Assembly: GCA_964459305.1 (NCBI GenBank)
Contig: CAYWNA010000026.1
Location: 15,261 to 79,260 of the forward strand
Direction: 5' to 3'
From: CAYWNA01 sp964459305
Lineage (GTDB): Bacteria > Planctomycetota > Planctomycetia > Pirellulales > Pirellulaceae
Length of the DNA stretch: 64,000 bases
Shown here: positions 9,178 to 19,231 of the stretch, piece after piece
Layout of the letters: each line of letters starts with the position of its first letter
How positions within the stretch are numbered: the first letter of the stretch is position 1
Program-made: the position numbers and the translations under genes
The notes under the pieces: model-generated
What the model was told of the DNA's origin: nothing
Databases searched by the model: none
What the model saw: only the letters and a program-made list of their open reading frames with translations

Positions 9178-10956
9178 TTACTTCTCGCTGAGTGGCACTA
9201 AACGAATTCCCAATTCATCGAGCTGTTTCCGATCGATTGCGCCGGGGGCCTCGGTCATCAGGTCGGTGGCTCGCTGGGTCTTGGGGAAAGCGATGCAGTC
9301 GCGGATGTTGTCCAACCCCGCGAACAGCATGACGAACCGGTCGATTCCCAGAGCGATACCAGCGTGTGGGGGCGCACCGTAACCAAGAGCGTCCAGCAGA
9401 AAACCAAACCTCTCCCTGGCCGTTTCGAAATCGATCGCTAGTAGATCGAACACCTTCTGTTGCAGCTCGTTGTCGTGGATTCGGACTGTGCCGCCGCCGG
9501 CCTCTGAGCCGTTGATCACCAGATCGTAGGCCTGGGCGCGACACCTGCCGGGATCTGTCTCCAGCAGTTCGAGATCCTGCGCTCGCGGTGCGGTAAACGG
9601 GTGGTGCATAGCGACCCAGCGGTCTTCTTCTTCGTCCCTTTCGAACATGGGAAACTCAACGACCCACGAAAAGTGCATCTTTCGTGGGTCGTACAGGTTC
9701 AGTTCCGCACCCAATTGCCTGCGCAGGCCCGCCAGCGCCTTGCAGCTCGTATCCCACGTGTCGGCGATGAATAGCAAGAGATCGCCGGGCTCGGCACTCA
9801 TTCGTTCGGCAAATCTGCCCAGCAACTCATCGTCGAAGTTTTTCGAGATGGGCGACCACAGCGCACCGTCATCTTCCACGCGAAACCAAGCCAGTCCCTT
9901 CGCGCCAAAATCCTGCTTGACGTAATCTGTCAATTCGTCAATTCGTTTGCGCGAGTACGACGGCGCGGCTCCTTTCGCATTGATACCGCGAACTCGCCCG
10001 CCCGATTCGGCTGGCTGACGGAATACTCGAAACTCCGACTGGCCCGCCAGGTCGGTGCAGTCGACTAATTCCATGCCGAAGCGTAGATCGGGTGCGTCAT
10101 GCCCGAACCGTTCCATCGCCTCGTCGTAGGTCATCTGCGGCAGCGGCAACGACACATCCAAATCAAGGATCTCTTTCGCCAACCGAGCCACAAGGCCATC
10201 GATCATGCTCGTGACGTCGTCGGCATCGACAAAAGACATCTCCATGTCAAGCTGAGTGAATTCCGGCTGTCGATCCGCACGCAGGTCTTCGTCCCGGAAA
10301 CACCGGGCGACCTGAACGTATCGATCGTAGCCGGCAACCATCAGAATCTGCTTGTACAACTGTGGCGACTGTGGCAACGCGTAGAATTGTCCGTTGGAGA
10401 CGCGACTGGGCACCAGGTAGTCTCGGGCGCCTTCGGGCGTACTACGCCCGAGAATCGGAGTCTCGACATCAATGAAAGAATTTGCCGCGAAATAGTCCCG
10501 CATCGTCTTGATAATTCGGCTACGCAGAAGCAACGTCTGCTGCATCTGCGACCGGCGCAGGTCCAGGTAGCGGTGTTTCAGCCGCAGGTCCTCACCAGGC
10601 ATTTCTTGCTGATTCGGCGTAAAAGGCGGCGTTTCGCTTTTGTTAAGCACTTCGATCGTTGTGATGCGGAGCTCGATATCGCCCGTGTCGAGCTTGGGAT
10701 TCGCCGTGCCTTCTGGCCGACGAGCCACTTTGCCGTGTACGCGGATGACATCTTCGGACCGCAGACGGCTCGCCTCGTCCACGATCTCTTGCCCGCTTTC
10801 CGGACTGGCGACAACCTGGGTTTTTCCGTACCGATCGCGCAAGTCAACGAAAACGGCCCCGCCATGGTCGCGTGTGCTATCCACCCAACCGCAAAGTGTT
10901 GCCTGTTGGTCGATGTGTTCGGCTCGCAACTGGCCGCATGTGTGCGTTCTCAACAA
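9178..10956 (-). CDS. aspS: aspartate--tRNA ligase
   Basis: 592 residues, the normal length for bacterial AspRS. An N-terminal OB-fold anticodon-binding domain (residues 1-110, CGWVDSTRDHGGAVFVDLRD) precedes the class II catalytic core. Motif 2 is FRDEDLRADRQPEFTQLDME (residues 220-239); an inserted GAD domain lies in the middle; motif 3 is GIALGIDRFVMLFAG near residue 550. It charges tRNA-Asp (or also tRNA-Asn if non-discriminating, which the sequence does not settle). Convergent with scpB. Confidence 0.97.
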   Translation of the reverse strand: MLRTHTCGQLRAEHIDQQATLCGWVDSTRDHGGAVFVDLRDRYGKTQVVASPESGQEIVDEASRLRSEDVIRVHGKVARRPEGTANPKLDTGDIELRITTIEVLNKSETPPFTPNQQEMPGEDLRLKHRYLDLRRSQMQQTLLLRSRIIKTMRDYFAANSFIDVETPILGRSTPEGARDYLVPSRVSNGQFYALPQSPQLYKQILMVAGYDRYVQVARCFRDEDLRADRQPEFTQLDMEMSFVDADDVTSMIDGLVARLAKEILDLDVSLPLPQMTYDEAMERFGHDAPDLRFGMELVDCTDLAGQSEFRVFRQPAESGGRVRGINAKGAAPSYSRKRIDELTDYVKQDFGAKGLAWFRVEDDGALWSPISKNFDDELLGRFAERMSAEPGDLLLFIADTWDTSCKALAGLRRQLGAELNLYDPRKMHFSWVVEFPMFERDEEEDRWVAMHHPFTAPRAQDLELLETDPGRCRAQAYDLVINGSEAGGGTVRIHDNELQQKVFDLLAIDFETARERFGFLLDALGYGAPPHAGIALGIDRFVMLFAGLDNIRDCIAFPKTQRATDLMTEAPGAIDRKQLDELGIRLVPLSEK

Positions 10957-11057
10957 GGGATGATATCCTGTACTTCAGAGGGATAGGTAACAAAACGAAC
11001 GCCGAACCGGCTATTTTAGACGGAGAAGGGCGTTGCGCGAAGGTTCCGTTCGTAGCG

Positions 11058-11111
11058 CCGCCTTCAGGCGGTCTCATCGGGCCTTTCGTCGCTTCGGCCG
11101 CCTGAAGGCGG
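11058..11111. repeat. inverted pair of CCGCCT(T/G)(C/A)AGGCGG palindromes
   Basis: Two 14-bp near-palindromes, 11058-11071 and 11098-11111, are inverted copies of each other in the gap between aspS and the PIN-TRAM gene. The same 14-mer recurs at 22812-22825 and 24431-24444, so this is a dispersed intergenic repeat family. Confidence 0.7.
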
Positions 11112-11141
11112 GCCCATAGAAACAGAAATAAGACAATCGGG

Positions 11142-12155
11142 TCAGTTGGACCGCGCCTCGCGCTCGAAACGGCCGAATATCATTCTGCCAGCACTGGTCT
11201 GCAAAACGCTGGTCACCGTCATTTCGACCATTTGGCCGATATGGTCACGGCCGTTCTCGATGACGATCATCGTACCGTCGTCCAAATACCCGACACCTTG
11301 ACCTTGCTCTTCGCCTGGCTTGAGAATCTTGACCTCGACCCTCTCGCCCGGAAGGAAGACGGGCTTCAGCGCGTTCGCGATGTCGTTCAGATTGATGACT
11401 TGGACGTTGTGGAGCCGGGCGATCTTGTTCAGATTGTAGTCGCCCGTGACGATCTTGCCCTCCAAGTGCTTGGCAAGCAGCACTAGCTTCATATCGACCG
11501 GTTGGCCAGCCATATCAGGGTATTCCCGGTCGTAGATCTTTAATTCGATGCCCTCGCTGCTTCGAAGGCGATTAAGGATATCCAGCCCCCGGCGCCCTCG
11601 CGAACGGCGCATTTTGTCGCTGCTGTCCGCAATGCCTTGTATTTCGCCAAGGACAAATCGCGGCATGATCAGTTGGTTGTCCATCACGTTCGTCTCGACA
11701 ACGTCCGCGATGCGTCCGTCGATTACCACGCTGGTATCCAGGATATACGGCTTCAGTCCCTTCACTTCCTTGGCGAACTCGATGTAGGGGATGACAAAAC
11801 GGAAATCGTCTTTGGTCTGCAACAGTAGACTCACGCACGAGTAGCACAACATAACTCCAAGAACGATCTGGACTTTGTCTTTGTACGCGTAGCTCTGCAG
11901 AAACGGTGTTAACGCGAGGCTAACTACGTACGTCAAGAGAATCCCAACGAGAACGCCGAAGTAGACGGCCGAAATCGTATCCAGTCGCTTGCGCGGCAGG
12001 AATATGTCTAACGTGATCACGCCGGCTGCGGCAAGGATAACGCCTACGAAGATGGCCCACTTATAGGGTATCGGGATACTGTCGTCGCTGACGATCAGTG
12101 TCGCCGACCCTACTGCGACTATCAGAAAAACGAGGCGCAGAATGATTAGAGCCAT
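11142..12155 (-). CDS. PIN/TRAM domain membrane protein
   Basis: 337 residues. Four membrane helices fill residues 1-115, a PIN-type nuclease domain follows (ILDTSVVIDGRIADV near residue 138, with acidic residues also in MPRFVLGEIQGIAD and VTGDYNLN), and a TRAM RNA-binding domain ends the protein (VGYLDDGTMIVIENG). This matches the YacL-like family found in Firmicutes and other bacteria. PIN domains are metal-dependent RNases, but the role of this membrane-bound type is unproven. ATG start; separate from the gapped gene upstream. Confidence 0.92.
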   Translation of the reverse strand: MALIILRLVFLIVAVGSATLIVSDDSIPIPYKWAIFVGVILAAAGVITLDIFLPRKRLDTISAVYFGVLVGILLTYVVSLALTPFLQSYAYKDKVQIVLGVMLCYSCVSLLLQTKDDFRFVIPYIEFAKEVKGLKPYILDTSVVIDGRIADVVETNVMDNQLIMPRFVLGEIQGIADSSDKMRRSRGRRGLDILNRLRSSEGIELKIYDREYPDMAGQPVDMKLVLLAKHLEGKIVTGDYNLNKIARLHNVQVINLNDIANALKPVFLPGERVEVKILKPGEEQGQGVGYLDDGTMIVIENGRDHIGQMVEMTVTSVLQTSAGRMIFGRFEREARSN

Positions 12156-12285
12156 AATGCCTTCTAAAATGGACCGCGAAAATGGATCCCAAATATACTC
12201 TACAGTATAGCACTCAGCGACCGGTGGGTACCACCCCCACTCGCCTCACCGGCACATGATCTCCGAAATGCGGCACCAGAATGGC

Positions 12286-12322
12286 AAAAAGGGGCAAAAC
12301 GTGACGGATCACGCTTCGCCCC
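12286..12322 (-). terminator. intrinsic terminator after the SHD1 gene
   Basis: Read on the minus strand, a GGGGC...TCACG / CGTGA...GCCCC hairpin (12322-12291) is followed directly by five T (12290-12286). It lies 35 bases past the stop of the SHD1 gene and fits a rho-independent terminator. Confidence 0.75.
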
Positions 12323-12357
12323 TGTAAATGACGACGCAGACTACCCAAAGTCGGGTC

Positions 12358-13505
12358 CTAGCGGGCAGCCAGCTGATCGACCGGACCGCGCCCCATTTGT
12401 GCCGCCACGCGCTGGACATACTGCAGGTCCGCTTCGCTCAATCGACGCATCGGCACGGTGGTCGTTTTGCCAGCTTCCTTCAGCAGGCGTACCTTGCCGT
12501 CCTCGATAACGAGCAGTCGAGCTCGTACTTGGTACTTGCCCGTGTTGTCAACCCACAGACGCATGGGCAACTCCGCACTACTGAACGGGTCAGCCTCCGC
12601 TGCCGGCTTGGCCGGGGCCGCAGGCTTCGGGCCGAACAGATCGTCCAGCGAGGTGTCCTTGGCAGGCTCCGCCTTAGGTTCCGCAGCCTCCGGCGCCGCT
12701 GGCTCTGCCGCTGGCTTCGCCGGTTCGGCCTTCGGCAAATCGCCGAACAGGTCATTCATCAGATCTTTCGCCGGTTCGGCCACTGCCTTCTTCTCGGGTG
12801 CCATTTCGTCTGCCGCAGCGGGCTCGTCGGCCGGTTTGGCGGCTGGCTCCTTGGGAAGATCACCAAACAGATCGTCCAGCTTCGGCTTGGCTGCAGGAGC
12901 GGGCTCAGCGGGAGCGGGCTCAGCGGGAGCGGGCTCAGCAGGAGCGGGCTCAGCNNNNNNNNNNNNNNNNNNNNNNNNNNNNNNNNNNNNNNNNNNNNNN
13001 NNNNNNNNNNNNNNNNNNNNNNNNNNNNNNNNNNNNNNNNNNNNNNNNNNNNNNCGGGCTCAGCGGGAGCGGGCTCAGCGGGAGCGGGCTCAGCAGGAGC
13101 GGGCTCAGCAGGAGCGGGCTCAGCAGGAGCGGGCTCTGCCTGCATCGCTTCTTCTTTCGGCGTTACAGCCTTCTTCTCTTTCGGAGCATCTACCGGCTTC
13201 GGAGGTGCAGGCGGCTTCGCTTCCTCCTCCGGCGGTGCGGGCGCTTCGGGCGCCTCATCTTCTGGCTCCGGCGCGGGCGGCGTCTCAGGTGGGGCTACGT
13301 CCTCTTCCGCGGGCGCATCCATTTTCTGCACCGGTGACTTGCCGCACGTGGACTCGACAGTAACACTTTCACAGCACACGCCGCAACGTCGCGCTTTTCG
13401 AGCGCTCAGCAGCCGGCAGGCCATTGCCGTATCGATCACTAGTAGAGACACTACGGTCCATACCAGGACCACTTTACCGAACCGTAAAACTGACTTGCGC
13501 ATCAC
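12358..13505 (-). CDS. SHD1-domain secreted protein with Ala-Glu-Pro repeats (interrupted by assembly gap)
   Basis: The N-terminus (from 13505) has a hydrophobic signal segment, a Cys-rich patch, then a Pro/Glu/Ala-rich region that becomes perfect AEPAP pentapeptide repeats. These run into the 100-N gap at 12955-13054 and resume on the other side. After it come three linker motifs of the type DLFGDLPK / DDLFGPK and an SHD1 domain at the C-terminus (about bases 12380-12580, MRLWVDNTGKYQVRARLLVI, ending in VPMRRLSEAD). SHD1 domains are frequent in secreted planctomycete proteins and bind peptides in eukaryotic Sla1. The two sides of the gap lie in different frames only because the N count is arbitrary. 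Confidence 0.85.
12888..13136. repeat. 15-bp tandem repeat array with scaffold gap
   Basis: A 15-bp unit (GGGAGCGGGCTCAGC, with GCAGG variants) encodes AEPAP on the minus strand and flanks a block of exactly 100 N (12955-13054). The assembler probably could not resolve the array, so its true copy number is unknown. Confidence 0.9.
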
Positions 13506-13761
13506 AACAGCCTCCCGAGGTCAGATGTGGTGGGTGTAACTCTGGCAGTATTGGTAAGCGGCACTTTCCCGCACCGGTCAGACCGGTGCGCAGAGGGCAA
13601 GTAGCAACTCCTAATATGCTAATCTGCCCAACTTGCCTACGCAACCATCTCATTTAACGTATCTTTCAGATTTTCCCCAAATATTAAAGTTTTCTCAATA
13701 TTTCACGGGAAAAGTGCCTTGACACGCTTCAGAGCCTGCGCCATCCGCCAGGTATCGGTGT

Positions 13762-14211
13762 TCATGCCGACGGCGTCCGTTGTTCGCCTGACTCTCGGGT
13801 GTTGACGAACAGCGCCCTCTTCTGGTCGGGCAGCGAGTAATCGAAGCCACATTCTTTGAGGAACCGGTCCGAGGCCGTGATTGCCATAAGCTCCAGTATG
13901 TCGTGCTCGCGTGCGCACCGGACGCATGCGTTCACCAAGAGCTTGCCAATTCCGCGGCGCTGGTGACCTGTCGCAACCGCCAGACATTGAACCTCGGCCA
14001 GTTTCTTCGAGTAGATCTCTACCGCCGCAAAACCGACGATCTGACCGTCTAGCTCGGCCACAAATCCGTTCTGAGTAAGATTGCGGAGTTCGTCTTCCGA
14101 CCTTGGCAGGAGCTTCCGCTGCTCTACATGCGGCGCGATCAGTCTGGCAACATCAGGAACATCTTCGATACGTGCCACCCGGATTTCCACTTTGGGCTTT
14201 CTTGTTGTCAT
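13762..14211 (-). CDS. GNAT family N-acetyltransferase
   Basis: 149 residues with the GNAT fold. The acetyl-CoA-binding motif A is VATGHQRRGIGKLLVNACV (residues about 80-98). KLLPRSEDELRN near residue 35 and the general layout resemble the acetyltransferase part of N-acetylglutamate synthases (ArgA-like), but the substrate is not certain. ATG start 20 bases after glnS, so likely the last gene of a gltX-glnS-GNAT operon. Confidence 0.85.
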   Translation of the reverse strand: MTTRKPKVEIRVARIEDVPDVARLIAPHVEQRKLLPRSEDELRNLTQNGFVAELDGQIVGFAAVEIYSKKLAEVQCLAVATGHQRRGIGKLLVNACVRCAREHDILELMAITASDRFLKECGFDYSLPDQKRALFVNTRESGEQRTPSA

Positions 14212-14231
14212 GGATCAGACGTTTCCAACAC

Positions 14232-15968
14232 CTAACGCTTCTTCTGTGCTTTTTCAATTTTTGCCCAAGTGTCTCGCAGAGAGACAGTACGATTGAATAC
14301 GAGCTCATCCGGGCCGGAATCGACACAAAAGTATCCCAAACGCTCGAACTGATAGCGATCACCAGACGCTGCCTCTGCGAGACTCCGTTCAACGCGACAG
14401 CCCTTCAACACGTCCAAGGAATGCGGATTCAGATTGGATGTGTAGTCCTCGCCATCATCCACGTCGTCAGGGTTGTGCTTGATGAACAGGCGATCGTACA
14501 GCCTCACCTCAGCTGTCAACGCGTGCTCGGCCGATACCCAGTGGACCACGCCTTTCACCTTGCGCCCCTCGGGCTGTTTGCCCAGCGTATCAGGATCGTA
14601 CGTACAGCGCAATTCGACGACTTCGCCAGTCTGCTCGTCTTTGATGACATCTTCGCATTTGATGATGTATCCGTACCTCAGGCGGACTTCGCGTCCAGGT
14701 GCCAAGCGGAAGTATTTCTTCGGGGGATCTTCGCGAAAATCATCGCGTTCGATGTAGATCACTCGCGAAAATGGTACTTCGCGCGTTCCCGCACCGGGAT
14801 CTTCGGGGTTGTTCACAGCATCAAGCTGTTCGACACGATCCTCCGGATAATTGTCGATAACGACCCGCAACGGCCGTAGAACGGCCATGACACGCAGTGC
14901 GGTGGCATTCAGGTGCTCGCGCACGCTGTTTTCTAGCACGGCAACGTCGACGACGCTGTAGAACTTCGCCACACCAATCCGTTCGCAGAAATCGCGGATC
15001 GACTCCGGTGTGTACCCTCGCCGGCGTAGCCCCGATAGGGTCGGCATCCTGGGATCGTCCCATCCGCTGACGTGCCCCTCTTTCACCAAATCCAGCAACT
15101 TCCGCTTGCTCATAACGGTATAGCTGAGATTCAGCCGAGCAAACTCGATCTGCTGTGGATGGTAGACACCCAACTGGTCGAGATACCAGTCGTACAGCGG
15201 TCGATGATTCTCGAATTCCAGTGTGCAAACCGAATGGGTGATGCGTTCGATCGAGTCCGACTGGCCATGCGTGAAGTCATACATTGGATAGATGCACCAC
15301 TGGTCGCCCGTGCGATGGTGCGTGGCATGCAGTATGCGGTACATCACCGGATCGCGCATGTTCAGATTCGGATGCGACGTGTCGATCTTCGCCCGAAGCG
15401 TGCGCGTACCGTCTGGGAACGCGCCAGCATGCATCTGCTGGAAGAGTTCGAGATTCTCGTCCACACTACGATCGCGAAACGGACTGTTCTTGCCAGGCTC
15501 CGTGAGCGTCCCGCGATATTCGCGCATCTGATCGGCGTTCAAATCGCAAACGAAGGCTTTGCCGGCTTTGATCAGCCCGATCGCCCATTCGTACAGTTGC
15601 CCAAAATAGTCCGATGCGTAGTACTCTCGATCGGCCCAGTCGAAACCAAGCCAGCGCACGTCTTCTTTGATCGATTCAACGTATTCCACCTCTTCTTTGC
15701 ACGGGTTGGTGTCGTCGAATCGCAAATTGCAGAGCCCACCGTATCTGTCCGCCAAACCGAAGTTCAGACAGATTGACTTGGCGTGTCCAATGTGCAGATA
15801 GCCGTTCGGCTCTGGCGGAAATCGCGTATGCACCCGGCCATCATGCTTGCCGGTCTTCCTGTCGTCTTCGACGATCTGCTCGATGAAGTTCAGCGAGCGG
15901 GCGGAATCGGTGCTGTTTGATTCCGAGGCATCGTTCTCGCGACCTGGAACGTTGTTATTCTGTGTCAT
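14232..15968 (-). CDS. glnS: glutamine--tRNA ligase
   Basis: 578 residues. Class I motifs are present: PNGYLHIGHAKS (HIGH) and VMSKRKLL (KMSKS). The C-terminal beta-barrel anticodon-binding region is complete. It charges tRNA-Gln directly. I chose the ATG at 15968, preceded by an AGAGGT ribosome site and lying 8 bases after the gltX stop; a longer reading from 16016 would overlap gltX by 40 bases. In many bacteria glnS was gained by transfer from eukaryotes. Confidence 0.95.
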   Translation of the reverse strand: MTQNNNVPGRENDASESNSTDSARSLNFIEQIVEDDRKTGKHDGRVHTRFPPEPNGYLHIGHAKSICLNFGLADRYGGLCNLRFDDTNPCKEEVEYVESIKEDVRWLGFDWADREYYASDYFGQLYEWAIGLIKAGKAFVCDLNADQMREYRGTLTEPGKNSPFRDRSVDENLELFQQMHAGAFPDGTRTLRAKIDTSHPNLNMRDPVMYRILHATHHRTGDQWCIYPMYDFTHGQSDSIERITHSVCTLEFENHRPLYDWYLDQLGVYHPQQIEFARLNLSYTVMSKRKLLDLVKEGHVSGWDDPRMPTLSGLRRRGYTPESIRDFCERIGVAKFYSVVDVAVLENSVREHLNATALRVMAVLRPLRVVIDNYPEDRVEQLDAVNNPEDPGAGTREVPFSRVIYIERDDFREDPPKKYFRLAPGREVRLRYGYIIKCEDVIKDEQTGEVVELRCTYDPDTLGKQPEGRKVKGVVHWVSAEHALTAEVRLYDRLFIKHNPDDVDDGEDYTSNLNPHSLDVLKGCRVERSLAEAASGDRYQFERLGYFCVDSGPDELVFNRTVSLRDTWAKIEKAQKKR

Positions 15969-15976
15969 CTTTACCT

Positions 15977-17536
15977 CTACAGCAGGGACAATGCACGGTC
16001 GATTCGGGCCAGGCAACTTTCGCGTCCCAGAATCGCCAGAGTTTCGAACATGCCAAAACCAACCGACTTGCCCGTCACGGCGACTCGAAGGGCATGAATG
16101 ATCTGGCCGACCTTGATACCCTCTGCTTCTACGAAATCGTGCAACAGGCTGTCCAGTGTGTCGGTATTGAAGGGCGTCGCCATTGCCAGTTGGCCTCTGA
16201 ACCTCGCCATCAACTGCGCCGCTTCAACAGGTTTTCGCAGACGCTTGTTGAATGCCTTTTCGTCGTAGGGTAGCTGGTCGTCCGGCGTGAAGAAATCCGC
16301 ATAGTCGAGAATATCGCCCGCGACGCTAATGCGATCGCCGGCAGCTCCCACGATTTCTATCAACTTCGGCTCGACATCGGGCGGTGACGGTGTCGGCACC
16401 AGGCCGGCCTTTTCCAGGTAGGGAACAACCATCGATACCTTGGTCTGGACGGGCAGTGCTCGCATGCGTCGTTCTTGGAAGGCCAGCAGCTTCTGCGGGT
16501 CGAAACTGGCCGGCGCTTTATTGACCCCATCGAGCGAAAAATGCTGGATCATCTCATCGCGAGCAAAGTCTTCGGTTCTGTCGTCCAGCGCCCAACCCAA
16601 CAGCAAAAGATAATTGACGAGGGCTTCGGGCAGATAGCCGACTTCGCGGTAGAAGTCCACGACTACTGGATTGAACGAGTCGGCGGACACCTGCAGGCCG
16701 ATCCTGCTGGCGATCTGCTCTCCGTGGTCGTGCAACTTCCTGAAGTCTGGGTTCTTCAGGTAGTCCTTCAGCTTCCGTTTGCTCAGCTTGTTCGAACTTC
16801 CAGGCTCGGCCACGTAGGGCAAGTGGGCGTATTCGGGTAGCTCAAACCCCAGGCCCTGCGCGATGAAGATCTGCCTGGGAGTATTGGAAAGGTGTTCGAC
16901 CGCGCGGATCACGTGCGTGATCTCGAAATCCTGATCATCGACTACGCTGGCGAGGTGATACAAGCAGGAACCGTCTGCTCGCTGGATTACGTGGTCCTGC
17001 TCGGCGGCCCAATCGAATTCCACATCGCCGCGCACCAAATCGCGAAACCGGCACTTGCCTTCGCGCGGCATTTTCAGGCGCACGACCGCTTGCCGCCCTT
17101 CACTCTCCAGACGCTTCGCTTGCTCGTCCGTTTCGGCCATCCACTTCCGGCTATAGACAAACGATCGTTTTTCTCGCTCGGCGGCTTCGCGTTCCGCCTT
17201 GATCTCATCGGGCCGAGCGTAGTCGCGGTAGGCCAATCCCGCATCGAGCAACTGACGTGCGGCCGATCCATAGCGATCCGCTCGCTGGGACTGGAAATAC
17301 GGAGCATGAGGCCCACCAACGTCGGGGCCTTCGTCCCAGTCAATGGAAAGCCAGCGGAAGCCGTCCAGAATCGGTTGCAACGCTTCCTGGACATTGCGTT
17401 GTCGGTCGGTATCGTCGATGCGCAGGATGAACTGCCCGCCATGCCGCCGAGCGAACAACCAGTTGAACAAAGCCGTGCGGACACCGCCAATATGCAGAAA
17501 ACCTGTAGGACTAGGGGCAAAACGCGTGCGGACCAT
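15977..17536 (-). CDS. gltX: glutamate--tRNA ligase
   Basis: 519 residues. HIGH-type motif FAPSPTGFLHIGGVRTALFN (residues 6-25), KLSKRKLKDYL at about residue 250, and the C-terminal helical anticodon-binding domain. It charges tRNA-Glu. A dedicated glnS directly downstream suggests this enzyme need not misacylate tRNA-Gln, so it is probably discriminating; that is inference. ATG start; first gene of the apparent three-gene operon. Confidence 0.96.
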   Translation of the reverse strand: MVRTRFAPSPTGFLHIGGVRTALFNWLFARRHGGQFILRIDDTDRQRNVQEALQPILDGFRWLSIDWDEGPDVGGPHAPYFQSQRADRYGSAARQLLDAGLAYRDYARPDEIKAEREAAEREKRSFVYSRKWMAETDEQAKRLESEGRQAVVRLKMPREGKCRFRDLVRGDVEFDWAAEQDHVIQRADGSCLYHLASVVDDQDFEITHVIRAVEHLSNTPRQIFIAQGLGFELPEYAHLPYVAEPGSSNKLSKRKLKDYLKNPDFRKLHDHGEQIASRIGLQVSADSFNPVVVDFYREVGYLPEALVNYLLLLGWALDDRTEDFARDEMIQHFSLDGVNKAPASFDPQKLLAFQERRMRALPVQTKVSMVVPYLEKAGLVPTPSPPDVEPKLIEIVGAAGDRISVAGDILDYADFFTPDDQLPYDEKAFNKRLRKPVEAAQLMARFRGQLAMATPFNTDTLDSLLHDFVEAEGIKVGQIIHALRVAVTGKSVGFGMFETLAILGRESCLARIDRALSLL

Positions 17537-17749
17537 GATTTCGCTTTGAGTGAATGTTTACGTCAGAACAACTCTCAACACAACATGATTTGACTGTGTA
17601 GGCCGAGATCGTTAAAGGGGGAGGATCCCGAATTAATCTGGCGATTCGCGTTTGAGACCTGACGCGAGTGCCACGGTTGTGTCGGCCGTGCTCCTTTGGC
17701 CACGGTCGAGACCGGCGTGCTACGAAGTGACAAGAGCGGAGTTGACGGG

Positions 17750-18988
17750 CTATGCTGCCTTGCGAGTTTGCTCGCGCCGTCGTTGCTTTCTCAGCCGTCT
17801 ACGTTCGGCTTTGCTGAGTTTCTGATCTGCTGAGGATTCCCCTTCCTGAAGTTGCGGCTGCGCGTCGCTCAGAGAAATCACGTCGGGAACGTCGTCGATC
17901 TGCTCCCTTACGGCGCTACTTGACGCACGGGTCTTTGCCGAACTATCACTGGCGGCGCGGGTTGGGGCAGTCCCTTTGCCCGGCTTCTCGACAGTTTGGA
18001 CGATCCGCTTGCTCGGCTTTTCGCCGGAACGGTCGCTGGACGTGGCGACGTCAACCTCTCCATCATCGCTCGCCCGAGGCCGAACGGCGTCCTCTTTGCG
18101 AGGCTTCTGCCGCCTTGGCGACTTCTCGCGGACTGGGACCATGCCTTGAGAATCCAGATAGACATGCCGACCGTAGACAGCCACGGTGAGGAACGTGGCC
18201 AAGTGGCCCAACATGGCCGTCGTCGTTGCCACCATGATGTTGACGGTTCGATCGAGAAAGAGGTCGGGCACCAACGCCAAGATCGCGGTTGCGAAGTAGC
18301 AGCACGTGGCAACAAACAGCAAAACCAGGGACGCACGGCTCACTCGAATCTCAAACGCCAAACGGAGACTCACGAGTGTCCATACGGCACAATACGCCAA
18401 CGGCCAAAGCAGGGTTTCATCCGCCGGTACAACGATTCCGGCGATACCACTTGCCAATTTCGCCAGATCGTGCTGGATATGTGTGGCAACGCACGTGGCC
18501 ATGAAAAACAACGCCACGGGTACCCACAACCATAACCGATATCGCCCCCGATAATCATCTGTCTTATGGCGGCGAATTCGATAGATTTGGACGCCTTGAA
18601 ATGCTGCCAGTGCTAGCATCAACGACGAGAACCATGCTGCCAGCCCTCCTCGATCCTGCACGTCCAAGGCCCCGAACTCACTGGGCCACATGTCGCGCGG
18701 CCAGAGTTGCAGGTTGGCGTACAGAGCTTCCAGACCGGTGATCGCAACCAAGCCTGAAAGTGCCAGGACCGCCAGTGTCCAACGTCGCCGAGGTATAACA
18801 GCGGTGAGAGGAGGCTGCCGGTCAGCCAAAGCCGCATCCGCGTAGGACCTAAGACCAGCGGAATTGGAGTCGGAGGATTTCCCGGAAGGGAGCGCAATCC
18901 CTTCGTCCAACTCCGCCTCGAGCAGATTCTCTTCGATCAGCACTCGCCGGCGCCGCTGGTCGCATGCACCGCTTCGTCGAAATTGCAT
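17750..18988 (-). CDS. multi-pass membrane protein, unknown function
   Basis: 412 residues. After about 70 soluble residues there are six or so hydrophobic segments between residues 70 and 285 (for example RWTLAVLALSGLVAITGLEA and LVLLFVATCCYFATAILALV). The C-terminal 120 residues are highly charged with Lys/Arg/Ser/Asp and end in the basic stretch KAERRRLRKQRRREQTRKA. Several His sit in the membrane region (THIQHD), which could bind a cofactor, but no known family was recognised. Its own transcription unit upstream of gltX on the same strand is separated by over 200 bases. Confidence 0.75.
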   Translation of the reverse strand: MQFRRSGACDQRRRRVLIEENLLEAELDEGIALPSGKSSDSNSAGLRSYADAALADRQPPLTAVIPRRRWTLAVLALSGLVAITGLEALYANLQLWPRDMWPSEFGALDVQDRGGLAAWFSSLMLALAAFQGVQIYRIRRHKTDDYRGRYRLWLWVPVALFFMATCVATHIQHDLAKLASGIAGIVVPADETLLWPLAYCAVWTLVSLRLAFEIRVSRASLVLLFVATCCYFATAILALVPDLFLDRTVNIMVATTTAMLGHLATFLTVAVYGRHVYLDSQGMVPVREKSPRRQKPRKEDAVRPRASDDGEVDVATSSDRSGEKPSKRIVQTVEKPGKGTAPTRAASDSSAKTRASSSAVREQIDDVPDVISLSDAQPQLQEGESSADQKLSKAERRRLRKQRRREQTRKAA

Positions 18989-19231
18989 TTTCTTCGGGAT
19001 TCCGCTTTATCGGTTAAACGGACTGTGCCACAAGAAACGTCGGCACGAGAGAAGGGGAACTACAGTTTCCGCGGACAGTACACTCTGCCGAAAACGGGCA
19101 AACCAGGCGAGATGCACAGGGCGGTGAAGCCAGGGAGAAACTACAGGCCTACGTCCGGCTCCGTGGCCAGCCGCGGTTCCGGCTCCCTGAGATTCGCGCG
19201 GTCGTAGTCCGGCTGCGATCGCTGCGTCAAT

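Noticed and set aside
9178..10986. Forward frames across the aspS gene
   Set aside because: They are opposite-strand shadows with His/Arg-rich, low-quality content.
12358..13539. Forward frame of Gly/Ser/Ala repeats across the gap
   Set aside because: It is the opposite strand of the Ala-Glu-Pro repeats of the SHD1 gene, which has a signal sequence, a known domain and a terminator in the right orientation.
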